Assembly: GCF_013761005.1 (NCBI RefSeq)
Contig: NZ_JACDUS010000003.1
Location: forward strand, 434,001 to 498,000
Source of the DNA: Desulfosalsimonas propionicica
GTDB lineage: Bacteria; Desulfobacterota; Desulfobacteria; Desulfobacterales; Desulfosalsimonadaceae
Direction of reading: 5' to 3'
Length of the DNA stretch: 64,000 bases
Shown here: piece by piece, positions 1-8,371 of the stretch
Position numbering within the stretch: the first letter of the stretch is position 1
How the letters are laid out: every line of letters begins with the position of its first letter
Made by a program: the position numbers and the translations under genes
The notes under the pieces: generated by a model
Database searches by the model: none
The model's input: the letters and a program-made list of their open reading frames with translations, nothing else
What the model was told of the DNA's origin: nothing

Positions 1-384
1 CGGTGGGTGGCCACCGGCGTTGCCGGCGTGGATCCTACAATTATGGGCACCGCACCGGTGCCGGCCACCCAAAAAGCTCTGGAAAAAGCCGGGCTGACCA
101 TGGATGACATGGATATCATTGAAATAAATGAAGCCTTTGCTGTCCAGGCCCTTTACTGTCTGGACCGCCTTGGCGTGGCCGCAGATGACCCTCGTGTGAA
201 CAAGTGGGGCGGGGCCATTGCCTACGGACATCCCCTGGCCGCCTCCGGACCCAGGCTGGTGGCTTTCATGAAGGGCCTGTTTGCCGAAAATCCGGATTTC
301 CGCTATGGCCTGACCACCATGTGCGTAGGAAGAGGGCAGGGCTACTCCATCATATGGGAAAATCTCAGCCGGGCATCATCGTAA
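1..384 (+). CDS. Thiolase (acetyl-CoA acyltransferase), C-terminal part, 5' cut by window edge
   Basis: The frame is open from the first base to the stop at 382-384, so this is the last ~127 residues of a longer gene. The C-terminal thiolase domain is clear: a helix ending in INEAFAVQAL, the catalytic histidine in AYGHPLAASG, and the second catalytic cysteine in MCVGRGQG. Thiolases cleave 3-ketoacyl-CoA with CoA to give acetyl-CoA and a shortened acyl-CoA. Its stop lies 12 bases before the crotonase start, so the two are almost certainly co-transcribed. It is a different subtype from the complete thiolase at 3034. The N-terminal half, with the nucleophilic cysteine, lies outside the window. 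Confidence 0.93.
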   Translation, partial: RWVATGVAGVDPTIMGTAPVPATQKALEKAGLTMDDMDIIEINEAFAVQALYCLDRLGVAADDPRVNKWGGAIAYGHPLAASGPRLVAFMKGLFAENPDFRYGLTTMCVGRGQGYSIIWENLSRASS

Positions 385-396
385 GGGGTGCATTTT

Positions 397-1188
397 ATGG
401 TAACCACAGGTTCCATACCCGAAATTGGCGTCGTACACAAAAACGGTGTTCGCCGTATTGAAATCCGCAGACCGGAGAAAAAAAACGCCCTGACGCGAAA
501 CATGTATGCGGCCATGTCCGAAGCCATGGAAGCCGCTGACAAGGATGCAGCAACACGGGTGATATTTCTGCACGCAAAAGGCGACTGCTTCTGCGCCGGA
601 AACGATCTCAAAGAGTTTCAGCAGGCCGGTGAAGACTCGAAACTGCGGGCCGGGCGGGAAAACCCCTTCCTCAAAACCATCAGCCGGCTTGAAAAACCCA
701 TGGTGGCGGCCGTAAACGGCCAGGCCATCGGCGTGGGCACAACCCTGCTGCTGCATTTTGATCTGGTCTATGCCGGCTGCAGCGCCACTTTTTCCATGCC
801 CTTTGTCCGGCTCGGGCTCTGCCCGGAGGCCGGATCCAGCTTTTTGCTGCCCAGGCTCGTGGGCCATCAGCGGGCATCGGAGATCCTTTTGCTCTCCCGC
901 AGCCTTTCTGCCCGGGAGGCCGTGGACCTGGGCATGGTCAACGCCCTGTTTGCCGATAACCGGGTGGTTGAGCAGTCCCTGGTCATTGCTGAAAAGCTGG
1001 CCCAGCAGCCGCCGGAATCGGTTCGTCTGACCAAGGCCCTGCTGAAAAAGTCCGCCAGATCAACGCTTTTTGAGACCATGGACGACGAGATCGATCATTT
1101 CTCCCGGCGCCTGGCCTCCGGGGAATGCAGAGAAGCCCTGGCTGCGTTTTTTCAGCACCGGCCCCCGGATTTCTCTTCGTTTACCTAA
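397..1188 (+). CDS. Enoyl-CoA hydratase/isomerase (crotonase family)
   Basis: A 263-residue crotonase-fold protein that acts on enoyl-CoA thioesters. The oxyanion-hole motif CAGNDL is at about residues 66-71 and the second one at AAVNGQAIGVG. A glutamate sits at residue 144 in PEAGSS. In hydratases a second glutamate about 20 residues later is also catalytic. Here only the PE(A/G)xSS glutamate is obvious, which resembles delta3,delta2-enoyl-CoA isomerases, so isomerase activity is a real alternative. The ATG at 397 is preferred over an in-frame GTG at 388: the Shine-Dalgarno AAGGGG (383-388) is 8 bases from the ATG but overlaps the GTG. Second gene of a beta-oxidation-type operon. Confidence 0.9.
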   Translation: MVTTGSIPEIGVVHKNGVRRIEIRRPEKKNALTRNMYAAMSEAMEAADKDAATRVIFLHAKGDCFCAGNDLKEFQQAGEDSKLRAGRENPFLKTISRLEKPMVAAVNGQAIGVGTTLLLHFDLVYAGCSATFSMPFVRLGLCPEAGSSFLLPRLVGHQRASEILLLSRSLSAREAVDLGMVNALFADNRVVEQSLVIAEKLAQQPPESVRLTKALLKKSARSTLFETMDDEIDHFSRRLASGECREALAAFFQHRPPDFSSFT

Positions 1189-1218
1189 CCCATCTAAGGA
1201 TTTGTCCGAGGATTTGTT

Positions 1219-3006
1219 ATGACGCATTTTAAAATCAACCAAAAAGACATCTTTTTCATATTAAAGGAACAGCTCGGCTATGGCAGTCTCTGCAGCCTTA
1301 AGCGCTACCGGTCACTGACCGAAGAAACCCTGGACCTGATGGTCACAGAGGCCATCCGGTTTGCCAAAAAGGCCGTGGCTCCTTTAAACGAGATTGGCGA
1401 GGAGCAGGGCATCCGCTACGAGAAGGGACAGGTGTTGTGCCCCCCGGAGTTTGCCGAGGTTTTCCGCACCTACGGACAGGACGGCTGGACAGCAGCGGCC
1501 CGGGATCCCGAGTACGGCGGCCAGGGTTTTCCCCACATGATGCGCATTGTGGTCAATGATTTCATGTACGGGGCCTGTCAGTCCTTTAACATGGCCCCAA
1601 GCCTGACCCATGGCGCCGCCCACCTGATTGAAAGCTTCGGCACCGGGGAGCTTAAAAAGGCTTTTGTGCCCCGGATGTATAACGGCACATTTTCCGGCAC
1701 CATGTGTTTGACAGAGCCCGATGCCGGCTCCAACCTGGCCGCCACCCAGACAGTCGCATATCCGGAAGGCGATGGTTATAAAATCAAGGGCAGCAAGATT
1801 TTTATCTCCTGGGGGGATCATGACATTGCCGACAACATTGTGCACCTGGTGCTTGCCCGCATTGACGGCGCCCCTGAGGGGGTTGGCGGCATATCCCTGT
1901 TTGTGGTGCCCAAGTACCGGTTAGATGACCACGGGGGTGTGGGGCCATTCAATGACGTGGTCTGCACCGGTATTGAGGACAAGCTGGGTCTGCACGCCTC
2001 TCCCACAGCCGCCCTGAGCTTTGGCGCAAAAGACGGGTGTGTGGGGTATTTGTGCGGCGAGCCCAACCGCGGCCTGGCCCACATGTTTCAGATGATGAAT
2101 TCCGCGCGGATCAATACGGGGGTGTCCGGGATGACCCTGGCCAGTACGGCCTATCAGAACGCCCTGGAATACACTCGTCAGCGGGTACAGGGCAAGGATC
2201 CGGCCAAACGAAAAGACGGCTATGTGCTCATTATCCATCATCCGGATGTGCGCCGGATGCTGTTGTGGATGAAGGCCTCGGTGGACGGCATGCGCTCGAT
2301 GATCTATACGGCGGCTTTTTGGGCGGACCTGGCCGCTGAAGGCCAAGATGAACAGAGCCGGCAGCATTACCAGGCCCTTACTGATTTCATGACCCCCATT
2401 GTCAAGGCCTATTGCTCTGATGCGGGTTTCCGGGTCTGTGAAACCGCCATGCAGTGCCTGGGCGGCTACGGCTACTGTCGGGATTACCCCATTGAACAGT
2501 ACCTGCGCGATGCCAAGATCATGAGCCTTTATGAGGGCACCAACGGGATTCAGGCCATTGATCTGATGGGACGCAAGATGCGGATCAATGACGGGGCCAT
2601 GTTTGCCGCATTTGCCAAAGAGATGGAAAATTTCATTGATGCCCATCGGGATCATGACCACTTGGGCGGCCATGTGCGGGATCTGGAAAACGCCTTTGCC
2701 AGGGTGCGGGAAATGGCCGATGAGATGCGCCGCCGCAGCAAGGATGATCCGCTCCAGTGGGCTTCTTATACCTACCCGGCCCTATTGTGCTTCGGGGATC
2801 TGGTGATGGTGTGGCGGCTTTTGGACATGGCCTGCATCGCCTGGGACCGCGCACAGAAAAAGGGCCGGAAAAATGACTTTTTTCGCGGCAAGGTGGCCCA
2901 GGCCACGTTTTTTGCCGACATGGTTCTGCCCCATACCATCCAGCGAGCCGGCACCTGTACGCGCCAGGGCCGGGAGATTGTCGAACTTGCCGATACGGCA
3001 TTTTAA
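1219..3006 (+). CDS. Acyl-CoA dehydrogenase, long FadE-like type
   Basis: A 595-residue flavoprotein, clearly longer than the ~380-residue classical acyl-CoA dehydrogenases. The extra length is an N-terminal extension and a C-terminal helical domain as in the FadE5-like, acetyl-CoA-dehydrogenase-related family. FAD/substrate motifs include LTEPDAGSNLAA and GSKIFISWGDHD. The expected catalytic base is the glutamate in LYEGTNGIQ (about residue 439). It oxidises an acyl-CoA to the enoyl-CoA, passing electrons to ETF, which is not encoded in this window. ATG at 1219 follows GAGGA with a 6-base spacer. It lies between the crotonase and thiolase genes with gaps of about 30 bases, consistent with one transcript. 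Confidence 0.94.
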   Translation: MTHFKINQKDIFFILKEQLGYGSLCSLKRYRSLTEETLDLMVTEAIRFAKKAVAPLNEIGEEQGIRYEKGQVLCPPEFAEVFRTYGQDGWTAAARDPEYGGQGFPHMMRIVVNDFMYGACQSFNMAPSLTHGAAHLIESFGTGELKKAFVPRMYNGTFSGTMCLTEPDAGSNLAATQTVAYPEGDGYKIKGSKIFISWGDHDIADNIVHLVLARIDGAPEGVGGISLFVVPKYRLDDHGGVGPFNDVVCTGIEDKLGLHASPTAALSFGAKDGCVGYLCGEPNRGLAHMFQMMNSARINTGVSGMTLASTAYQNALEYTRQRVQGKDPAKRKDGYVLIIHHPDVRRMLLWMKASVDGMRSMIYTAAFWADLAAEGQDEQSRQHYQALTDFMTPIVKAYCSDAGFRVCETAMQCLGGYGYCRDYPIEQYLRDAKIMSLYEGTNGIQAIDLMGRKMRINDGAMFAAFAKEMENFIDAHRDHDHLGGHVRDLENAFARVREMADEMRRRSKDDPLQWASYTYPALLCFGDLVMVWRLLDMACIAWDRAQKKGRKNDFFRGKVAQATFFADMVLPHTIQRAGTCTRQGREIVELADTAF

Positions 3007-3033
3007 TAAATTGAACATTTCAAGGAGCAAGTG

Positions 3034-4287
3034 ATGTCTGATGACCGCATTGTGATCGCAAGCGGCGTGCGAACGCCTGTGGGTGCATATATGGGGGGGC
3101 TGCGCACGGTGGAGGCCTATGACCTGGCCGCAATGGTGCTAAACGGAGCCGTAGTCAGGGCCGGCATCGAGCCCGGTCAGGTGGATGAAGTGATCATGGG
3201 CCAGGCCTATCAGAACGGCGAGTATGTCAATATCGCCCGCATGGCCCTTCTTAATGCCAACTGGCCCGAGGAGATCCCCGGCTTTACAATTGACCGGCGC
3301 TGCTGCACCGGGCTGGAAGTCATCCGTCTGGCAGCCTCTTTGATTAAAAGCGGGGATGCGGAAATTGTCGTGGCCGGGGGCGTGGAAAGCATGTCCCATG
3401 CCGAGTTTTACCTGCCCGGGGATATCAAGTGGGGAATCGGCGGACAAAAGGGAATGCCCCGGGGCCACGGGGATCTGTCCATCTGGGGGCTGCCGTTTTA
3501 TGACAGAATCCAGCGGGCCCGGGTCATGAGCCAGCCCGAGCACCGCTACGGAAAACTGCCCTCCATGATGTCCTGGGCGGAAACCGCTGCTGTGGAGGAA
3601 AATGTCACCCGGGAGGAATGCGACCAGTGGGCCTTTGAAAGCCAGAAAAAGGCATGCGCTGCATGGGATCAGGGAAAATTCGACCAGGAGGTGATCCCTG
3701 TTTCTGTCCCTCAGAAAAAAGGAGATCCCCTGGTGGTTGACAAAGATGAAACCCCGCGCAGGGATACGAGCATGGAAAAACTGGCCCGGCTGACCCCGGT
3801 GCTCGGGGGGGTGTGCACGGCCGGCAATTCCTCGACTGAAAACGATGGTGCTGCGGCCGTGGTGCTCATGTCTGAAAAAAAGGCCAGGGAATTGGGAATC
3901 GAGCCCTTTGCCGCAGTCAAATCCGTTGCTGCAGCCGGAGCCGATCCCACCCGTACCCACCTGACTCTCAATGCCGCGGTGAAAAAAGCCATGGGCCTGG
4001 CCGGTGCCCGGCTGGAGGACATGGAACTCATCGAGATCCAGGAAGCCTTTGCCGCCCAGGTGCTTGCGGATTTAAAGGATATGGGCGTTTCGCCCGATAA
4101 TTACACCAAGGTCAACGTCAACGGTTCGGGCATTTCCCTGGGCCATCCCATCGGCGCCACCGGCGTGCGGGTTCTGGTGACCCTGATGCACGAGATGCGC
4201 AGAACCGGTGCCAAAACCGGACTGGAATGCATCTGCGGGGGCGGTGGGCTGGGAATTGCCGCCATATTTGAGAGAAATCAATTCTAG
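3034..4287 (+). CDS. Thiolase (acetyl-CoA C-acetyltransferase)
   Basis: A complete 417-residue thiolase. The nucleophilic cysteine is at about residue 90 in DRRCCTGLE (usually CxSG; here a second Cys and a Thr follow), the catalytic histidine at about residue 371 in SLGHPIGATG, and the C-terminal cysteine in CICGGGGLG. It performs thiolytic cleavage of 3-ketoacyl-CoA or the reverse condensation. Starting at ATG 3034 is better than GTG 3031 because AAGGAG (3022-3027) is then 6 bases away. With the partial thiolase at the window edge it makes two distinct thiolases in one operon, suggesting two chain-length specificities or two steps of one degradative route. Confidence 0.95.
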   Translation: MSDDRIVIASGVRTPVGAYMGGLRTVEAYDLAAMVLNGAVVRAGIEPGQVDEVIMGQAYQNGEYVNIARMALLNANWPEEIPGFTIDRRCCTGLEVIRLAASLIKSGDAEIVVAGGVESMSHAEFYLPGDIKWGIGGQKGMPRGHGDLSIWGLPFYDRIQRARVMSQPEHRYGKLPSMMSWAETAAVEENVTREECDQWAFESQKKACAAWDQGKFDQEVIPVSVPQKKGDPLVVDKDETPRRDTSMEKLARLTPVLGGVCTAGNSSTENDGAAAVVLMSEKKARELGIEPFAAVKSVAAAGADPTRTHLTLNAAVKKAMGLAGARLEDMELIEIQEAFAAQVLADLKDMGVSPDNYTKVNVNGSGISLGHPIGATGVRVLVTLMHEMRRTGAKTGLECICGGGGLGIAAIFERNQF

Positions 4288-4302
4288 TAAGGAGATATCT
4301 GG

Positions 4303-5466
4303 ATGCAATTTGAACTTTCCAAAGAACATAAAATGCTCCAAAAAGCCGTACGGGAATTTGCAGACAAGAAAATTGCCCCCAATGCCGACCAATGGGATGC
4401 GGACAACTATTTGCCGGTCAAAGAGGCCATCAAGCCCATGGCCGAACTGGGCTTTATCGGCACTGTGATTCCGGAGGAATACGGCGGCGAGGACGCCGGC
4501 TGGATGGCCGCGGCCATTATCACCGAGGAAATCGCCAGGGCTTCTAGTTCCCTGCGGGTTCAGATCAATCTGATCGGTATCGGATGCGCCTACCCCATCT
4601 ATCTTTACGGCACAGAAGAAGCCAGAAAAAAGTATGTCCCAAAATTGTGCGCCGGAGAGATGCTGGGCGCCTTTGGCATCACCGAGCCCAATGCGGGATC
4701 TGATGTCATGTCCATGGAGACAGTGGCCGAGGACAAGGGGGATCATTTTGTGTTAAACGGCTCCAAGACCTGGATTTCCAATGCCAACCAGGCCGATGTG
4801 GCTGTGATTTACTGCTATACCGACCGGGAGGCCAAGACCAAGGGCCTGTCTGCACTGGCCGTGGAATTAAAGAATTTCCCGGGCATTACCACCTCGGATA
4901 TTGATAAGCTGGGGTCTCACTCCTCGCCCACAGGTGAAATCTTTTTCAACAACACGCCCGTGCCCAAAGAAAACCTGTTGGGCCGGCCCGGTGACGGGGC
5001 CAAAATCGTTTTCAGCTCCCTTGCCAACACAAGGCTGTCTGCGGCGGCCGGTGCCGTCGGATGTGCCCAGGCATGCTATGAAATGGCCCTGAAATACTGC
5101 AACCAGCGCGTTCAGTTTGGGCAGCAGATCGGCAAGTTTCAGATGAACCAGGAACTGATCGCAAAGATGGCAACCGATATCGAGGCCGCACGCCTGCTGG
5201 TATACAAGGCGGCCTGGCAGAAGGATCAGGGCAAGGTTAACAACGGATTTGAAGTGGCCCAGGCCAAGTATATGGCCGGAGAGGTGGCCATGCGTTGCGC
5301 TGAATCAACCATGCGCATCATGGGCGCCTACGGGTATTCCACGGAATACCCCCTGTCCCGGTATTACCGCGATATCCCCACCTATGTGCTGGTTGAGGGA
5401 TCGGCCAATATCTGCAAGCACATTATCGCCATGGATCGTCTGGGATACCGGAAAGCCAACCGGTAG
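4303..5466 (+). CDS. Acyl-CoA dehydrogenase, glutaryl-CoA dehydrogenase-like
   Basis: A 387-residue, normal-length acyl-CoA dehydrogenase. Visible motifs are GITEPNAGSDVMSM, NGSKTWISNA, the FAD-binding QFGQQIGKFQ, and the expected catalytic glutamate at about residue 365 in LVEGSANI. From memory, the N-terminus, the EYGGE region and the EGSANICK end closely resemble the non-decarboxylating glutaryl-CoA dehydrogenase described for Desulfococcus multivorans. The family also contains other dicarboxyl- and cyclic acyl-CoA dehydrogenases, so the substrate stays open. AAGGAG is 7 bases before ATG. Last gene of the catabolic operon, 110 bases before the ABC importer genes. Confidence 0.92.
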   Translation: MQFELSKEHKMLQKAVREFADKKIAPNADQWDADNYLPVKEAIKPMAELGFIGTVIPEEYGGEDAGWMAAAIITEEIARASSSLRVQINLIGIGCAYPIYLYGTEEARKKYVPKLCAGEMLGAFGITEPNAGSDVMSMETVAEDKGDHFVLNGSKTWISNANQADVAVIYCYTDREAKTKGLSALAVELKNFPGITTSDIDKLGSHSSPTGEIFFNNTPVPKENLLGRPGDGAKIVFSSLANTRLSAAAGAVGCAQACYEMALKYCNQRVQFGQQIGKFQMNQELIAKMATDIEAARLLVYKAAWQKDQGKVNNGFEVAQAKYMAGEVAMRCAESTMRIMGAYGYSTEYPLSRYYRDIPTYVLVEGSANICKHIIAMDRLGYRKANR

Positions 5467-5576
5467 GCTCAAGGATCTTATAAACGGACAGTGTGGTCCT
5501 GCAGCCTGAACGTGCCAGCGGACGGCGCCGTTTTTGCAGCCCTTGTCCCATCATAAACCCAAAGGAGGGGAACAAG

Positions 5577-6842
5577 ATGCGAAGGTGGAAACATTTTCCA
5601 TGGATTTTCGTGACAGCAATACTGGCAATGGTGCTTTTGGCCTCCGGTGCCTGGGCCGGGGAAGTGGTCATCGGGTTTACCGGCCCGCTTAGCGGACCGG
5701 CCGCCCAGTATGGCCGTGACAATGTGGCAGGCCTGGAAATGGCCATCAAAGACATCAACGAGACCGGCGGGATCACGGTGGACGGTGAAAAATACAGCTT
5801 CAGACTCAAAACCTATGACGATCACATTGATCCCACCGCAGCGGTCAACAACGCCAGAAGGCTTAAATCCAGGGACGGCGCCAATGTGATCTTCAATCCC
5901 GTGTTCAATACCCTGGCCCCCCTGATGGAAATCAATGAAATGCGCGGCTCCGAGTTTCTGCTCATGGCCTATACCAGCACCCCGGCAATTGATTTCATTG
6001 ACAATAATCTGACCATTTCCATTCCTCCGCCGTTTAAGGCCTATGCCTGGGCATACGCAGACATCGCCTGGGAAAAGGGCTGGCGCAGGGGCGCCATGGT
6101 GGTGACCCTGGGCGCCTACGGAGATGAATGGCGGGAAACCTTTGCCGGGCATTGGGAGGATATCGGCGGAGAGATCGTGGCCGACAAGCCGGCCAACTAT
6201 TATGCGGAAACCGATTTTTCATCCCAGTTGGCTGCAGTTTTGGCCAAAAATCCGGATTTTCTGCTTATTGGCGGTCCTTCGGACACCACGGCCCTTGTCA
6301 TTGAACAGGCCAGGAACATGGGTTTTGATGGCGGAATGATCATGGTGGACCAGGCCAAGATGGATTATATCGCCAATGTCGCATTTGACGGGGATCTTTC
6401 CCTTATGAACAACGTCATCGGCGTGGCCCGGACCCTGGATATCGCGCCCAGGCCCATCATGGAAAAATTTCATGAGCGTTATGTGAGCCAATACGGCGGC
6501 GAGGATACCTCGGAGAATGTGTTAAACTATGCTGCCATGCGCATGGTGGCCGCGGCCATGGAAGAGGCCGGCACCGTGGATGACCCAAAGGCCGTCAAGG
6601 CAGCCTTTTCCGGGATTCTGCCCATGGAGCCGGAAAAAAGCCTGGTCGCCTACATGGGCATCCGGGGCACGCGGCTTCTGGTGCCCGGCACCGTGCAGGT
6701 GATCAAAGACGGTGAGTATCAGATGCCCAATCAGAACATCTGGTGGCCCAAAACCGAGGCGGAATACGAAAACGTCCTGAAGAAAATCCCTGAACGGAAG
6801 GTGACCAGCCGGTATCTGCCCATAGAAGAGTATATAAAATAA
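5577..6842 (+). CDS. ABC transporter substrate-binding protein, branched-chain amino acid type (copy 1)
   Basis: A 421-residue periplasmic binding protein of the Peripla_BP_6 / LivJ class. It has a classic signal peptide: a basic start, a hydrophobic stretch, and cleavage after AWA near residue 27. It continues with the family start VVIGFTGPLSGP. Relatives bind branched-chain amino acids, amides, urea, aromatic acids or dicarboxylates; the ligand cannot be read here. The ATG at 5577 is chosen over an upstream in-frame GTG because of a strong GGAGGGG 6 bases away and because it begins the signal peptide. The next gene is an obvious paralogue in tandem. Confidence 0.95.
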   Translation: MRRWKHFPWIFVTAILAMVLLASGAWAGEVVIGFTGPLSGPAAQYGRDNVAGLEMAIKDINETGGITVDGEKYSFRLKTYDDHIDPTAAVNNARRLKSRDGANVIFNPVFNTLAPLMEINEMRGSEFLLMAYTSTPAIDFIDNNLTISIPPPFKAYAWAYADIAWEKGWRRGAMVVTLGAYGDEWRETFAGHWEDIGGEIVADKPANYYAETDFSSQLAAVLAKNPDFLLIGGPSDTTALVIEQARNMGFDGGMIMVDQAKMDYIANVAFDGDLSLMNNVIGVARTLDIAPRPIMEKFHERYVSQYGGEDTSENVLNYAAMRMVAAAMEEAGTVDDPKAVKAAFSGILPMEPEKSLVAYMGIRGTRLLVPGTVQVIKDGEYQMPNQNIWWPKTEAEYENVLKKIPERKVTSRYLPIEEYIK

Positions 6843-6948
6843 AACGCATGTTCATCACATCAGAAACAATGTCAAAAGCAGATTTGTTTTTTATCACCGG
6901 GTGTGTCCGCTCGTGGATGCATCCGGTGCGCGCGTGATCCTTTTGGCA

Positions 6949-6971
6949 ATGCCCCTTGTTTATCGGGGCAT
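6949..6971. promoter_or_regulatory. Hairpin between the two binding-protein genes
   Basis: ATGCCCC (6949-6955) pairs perfectly with GGGGCAT (6965-6971) across a 9-base loop. No T-run follows, so it is not a standard terminator. It could stabilise the upstream mRNA end or attenuate transcription into the second binding-protein gene. Confidence 0.5.
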
Positions 6972-6989
6972 CTGCGGAGTCCGGGGATC

Positions 6990-7005
6990 TTTGAGATATC
7001 TCAAA
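6990..7005. promoter_or_regulatory. 16 bp perfect palindrome before second binding-protein gene
   Basis: TTTGAGATATCTCAAA is a perfect 16-base palindrome, ending 8 bases before the Shine-Dalgarno (GAGGGGG, 7013-7019) of the second binding-protein gene. Its length and symmetry suit a homodimeric repressor site or a small mRNA stem near the ribosome site. No protein is assigned. Confidence 0.45.
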
Positions 7006-7024
7006 CCAACAAGAGGGGGAAGTG

Positions 7025-8284
7025 ATGAAAAGTGTCAAGCGTTTTTCGTTGAGCCTGGTATTCGGGCTTCTGGCAGCTGCGTTGATGGTTTCAGGCGCAT
7101 GGGCGGCAGAAGCGGTGATCGGATTTACCGGCCCTTTGAGCGGTCCCGGTTCCGGTTATGGACGGGATAATGTAAACGGCCTTAAAATGGCGGTCCAGGA
7201 CATCAATGCAAAAGGCGGTATCACCATTGACGGTGAAAATTACACATTTACGCTCGAAACCTATGACGACATGATTGATCCCACCGCGGCGGTTAACAAT
7301 GCCCGCCGCATGCGCTCAAGGGCGGGTGCCCGGGTGATTTTCAATCCGGTGTTCAACACCATTGCGCCGCTGATGGAGGTAAACGAGCAGCCCGGCTCCG
7401 AGTTTCTGCTCATGGCCTATTCCAGTACTCCCAAAATTGATCAGATGGACAATGACCTGACCGCATCCATTCCGCCCCCGTTTACCGCGTATGTAAAGGC
7501 CTTCTCTGACATTGCCTGGGAAAAGGGCTGGCGCAAGGCGGCCATGGTGGTGACCCTGGGGGCTTACGGGGACGAATGGCGCGAGACATTCAGGCATCAC
7601 TGGACCGAACTCGGCGGGGAAATCACGGCTGACAAGCCGGCCAATTATTACACGGACACGGATTTCTCCTCCCAGCTGAGTGCGGCTTTGGCAACAGAGC
7701 CGGATTTTCTGCTCATCGGGGGGCCGTCGGAGCCCACGGGGCTGGTTATTGAACAGGCCCGGAATCTCGGGTTTGACGGCGGATTCATTCTCGTTGATCA
7801 GGCAAAAATGGACTATATCGCAAACGTGGTCTTTGACGGCGATCTTTCATTGATGAACAATGTTATCGGCATCGCACAGGTGCTTGATGTGCCGTCGCCC
7901 GTGGTAAAGGAATTCAACGCGCGTTACCAGGAAGAATTCAGCGTGCACAACACCTTTGAGGCCATGCTTAATTATTCGGCACTCAACATTGTTTTTGACG
8001 CCATGGAAGAGGCGGGCACTGTGGACGACCCCAAAGCAATCAAGGCCGCCATGGCCAAAGTCCTGCCCCAGAGCGCCGAAGAAGTACCCACCCCGTATCT
8101 CGGAACCCGGGAAACCAAGCTCCTGGTGCCGGCAACAACGGGTGTGATCGCAGACGGGGAATATGCCGAGGCCTATCAGTATCTCTGGTGGCCCGGGGAT
8201 GAAAAATCTTTTGAAAAGTATAAGGAAATGGCGCCAAGCGGCATTGAGACGCGCTGGATACCACTTGAAGGATATATTGAGTAA
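7025..8284 (+). CDS. ABC transporter substrate-binding protein, branched-chain amino acid type (copy 2)
   Basis: A 419-residue paralogue of the preceding gene. It shares long identical blocks, for example MVVTLGAYGDEWRETF, TADKPANYY and GDLSLMNNVIG, so the pair arose by tandem duplication. It has a signal peptide with cleavage after AWA, then AVIGFTGPLSGP. The differences lie in the C-terminal third and at scattered ligand-lobe positions, so the two proteins may feed different ligands to one membrane complex. ATG 7025 is preferred over GTG 7022 by spacing to GAGGGGG. A 36 bp perfect palindrome separates it from the permease genes, which may keep binding-protein mRNA more abundant than permease mRNA. 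Confidence 0.95.
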   Translation: MKSVKRFSLSLVFGLLAAALMVSGAWAAEAVIGFTGPLSGPGSGYGRDNVNGLKMAVQDINAKGGITIDGENYTFTLETYDDMIDPTAAVNNARRMRSRAGARVIFNPVFNTIAPLMEVNEQPGSEFLLMAYSSTPKIDQMDNDLTASIPPPFTAYVKAFSDIAWEKGWRKAAMVVTLGAYGDEWRETFRHHWTELGGEITADKPANYYTDTDFSSQLSAALATEPDFLLIGGPSEPTGLVIEQARNLGFDGGFILVDQAKMDYIANVVFDGDLSLMNNVIGIAQVLDVPSPVVKEFNARYQEEFSVHNTFEAMLNYSALNIVFDAMEEAGTVDDPKAIKAAMAKVLPQSAEEVPTPYLGTRETKLLVPATTGVIADGEYAEAYQYLWWPGDEKSFEKYKEMAPSGIETRWIPLEGYIE

Positions 8285-8306
8285 ACTGTATTTTTTTTCT
8301 GACAGA

Positions 8307-8342
8307 CCGATGGCCGCCGGAAAGCTTTCCGGCGGCCATCGG
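8307..8342. promoter_or_regulatory. 36 bp perfect palindrome in ABC operon (intercistronic stem)
   Basis: The left arm CCGATGGCCGCCGGAAAG is followed at once by its exact reverse complement, giving a 36-base perfect, GC-rich inverted repeat. It lies 22 bases after the stop of the second binding-protein gene and 29 bases before the permease start. No T-run follows on the plus side, so termination is unlikely to be complete. Operons of this kind (as in malEFG) often use such stems to protect the binding-protein mRNA from 3' decay. Confidence 0.75.
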
Positions 8343-8371
8343 CTTGATTTGACAACAAAGGGTGAGAGTTG

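Noticed and set aside
388-396. GTG start for the crotonase gene
   Set aside because: It overlaps the Shine-Dalgarno sequence that properly serves ATG 397.
3139-3960. 273-codon open frame antisense to the thiolase gene
   Set aside because: Covers the thiolase active-site region on the opposite strand, with no domain and no start signals.
5467-5576. Terminator between the catabolic and importer operons
   Set aside because: ACGGCGCCGTTTTT is palindromic without a loop, giving at most a very short stem; read-through cannot be excluded.
8307-8342. 36 bp palindrome as a rho-independent terminator
   Set aside because: No T-run follows on either strand, and stopping here would cut the importer operon before its permeases.
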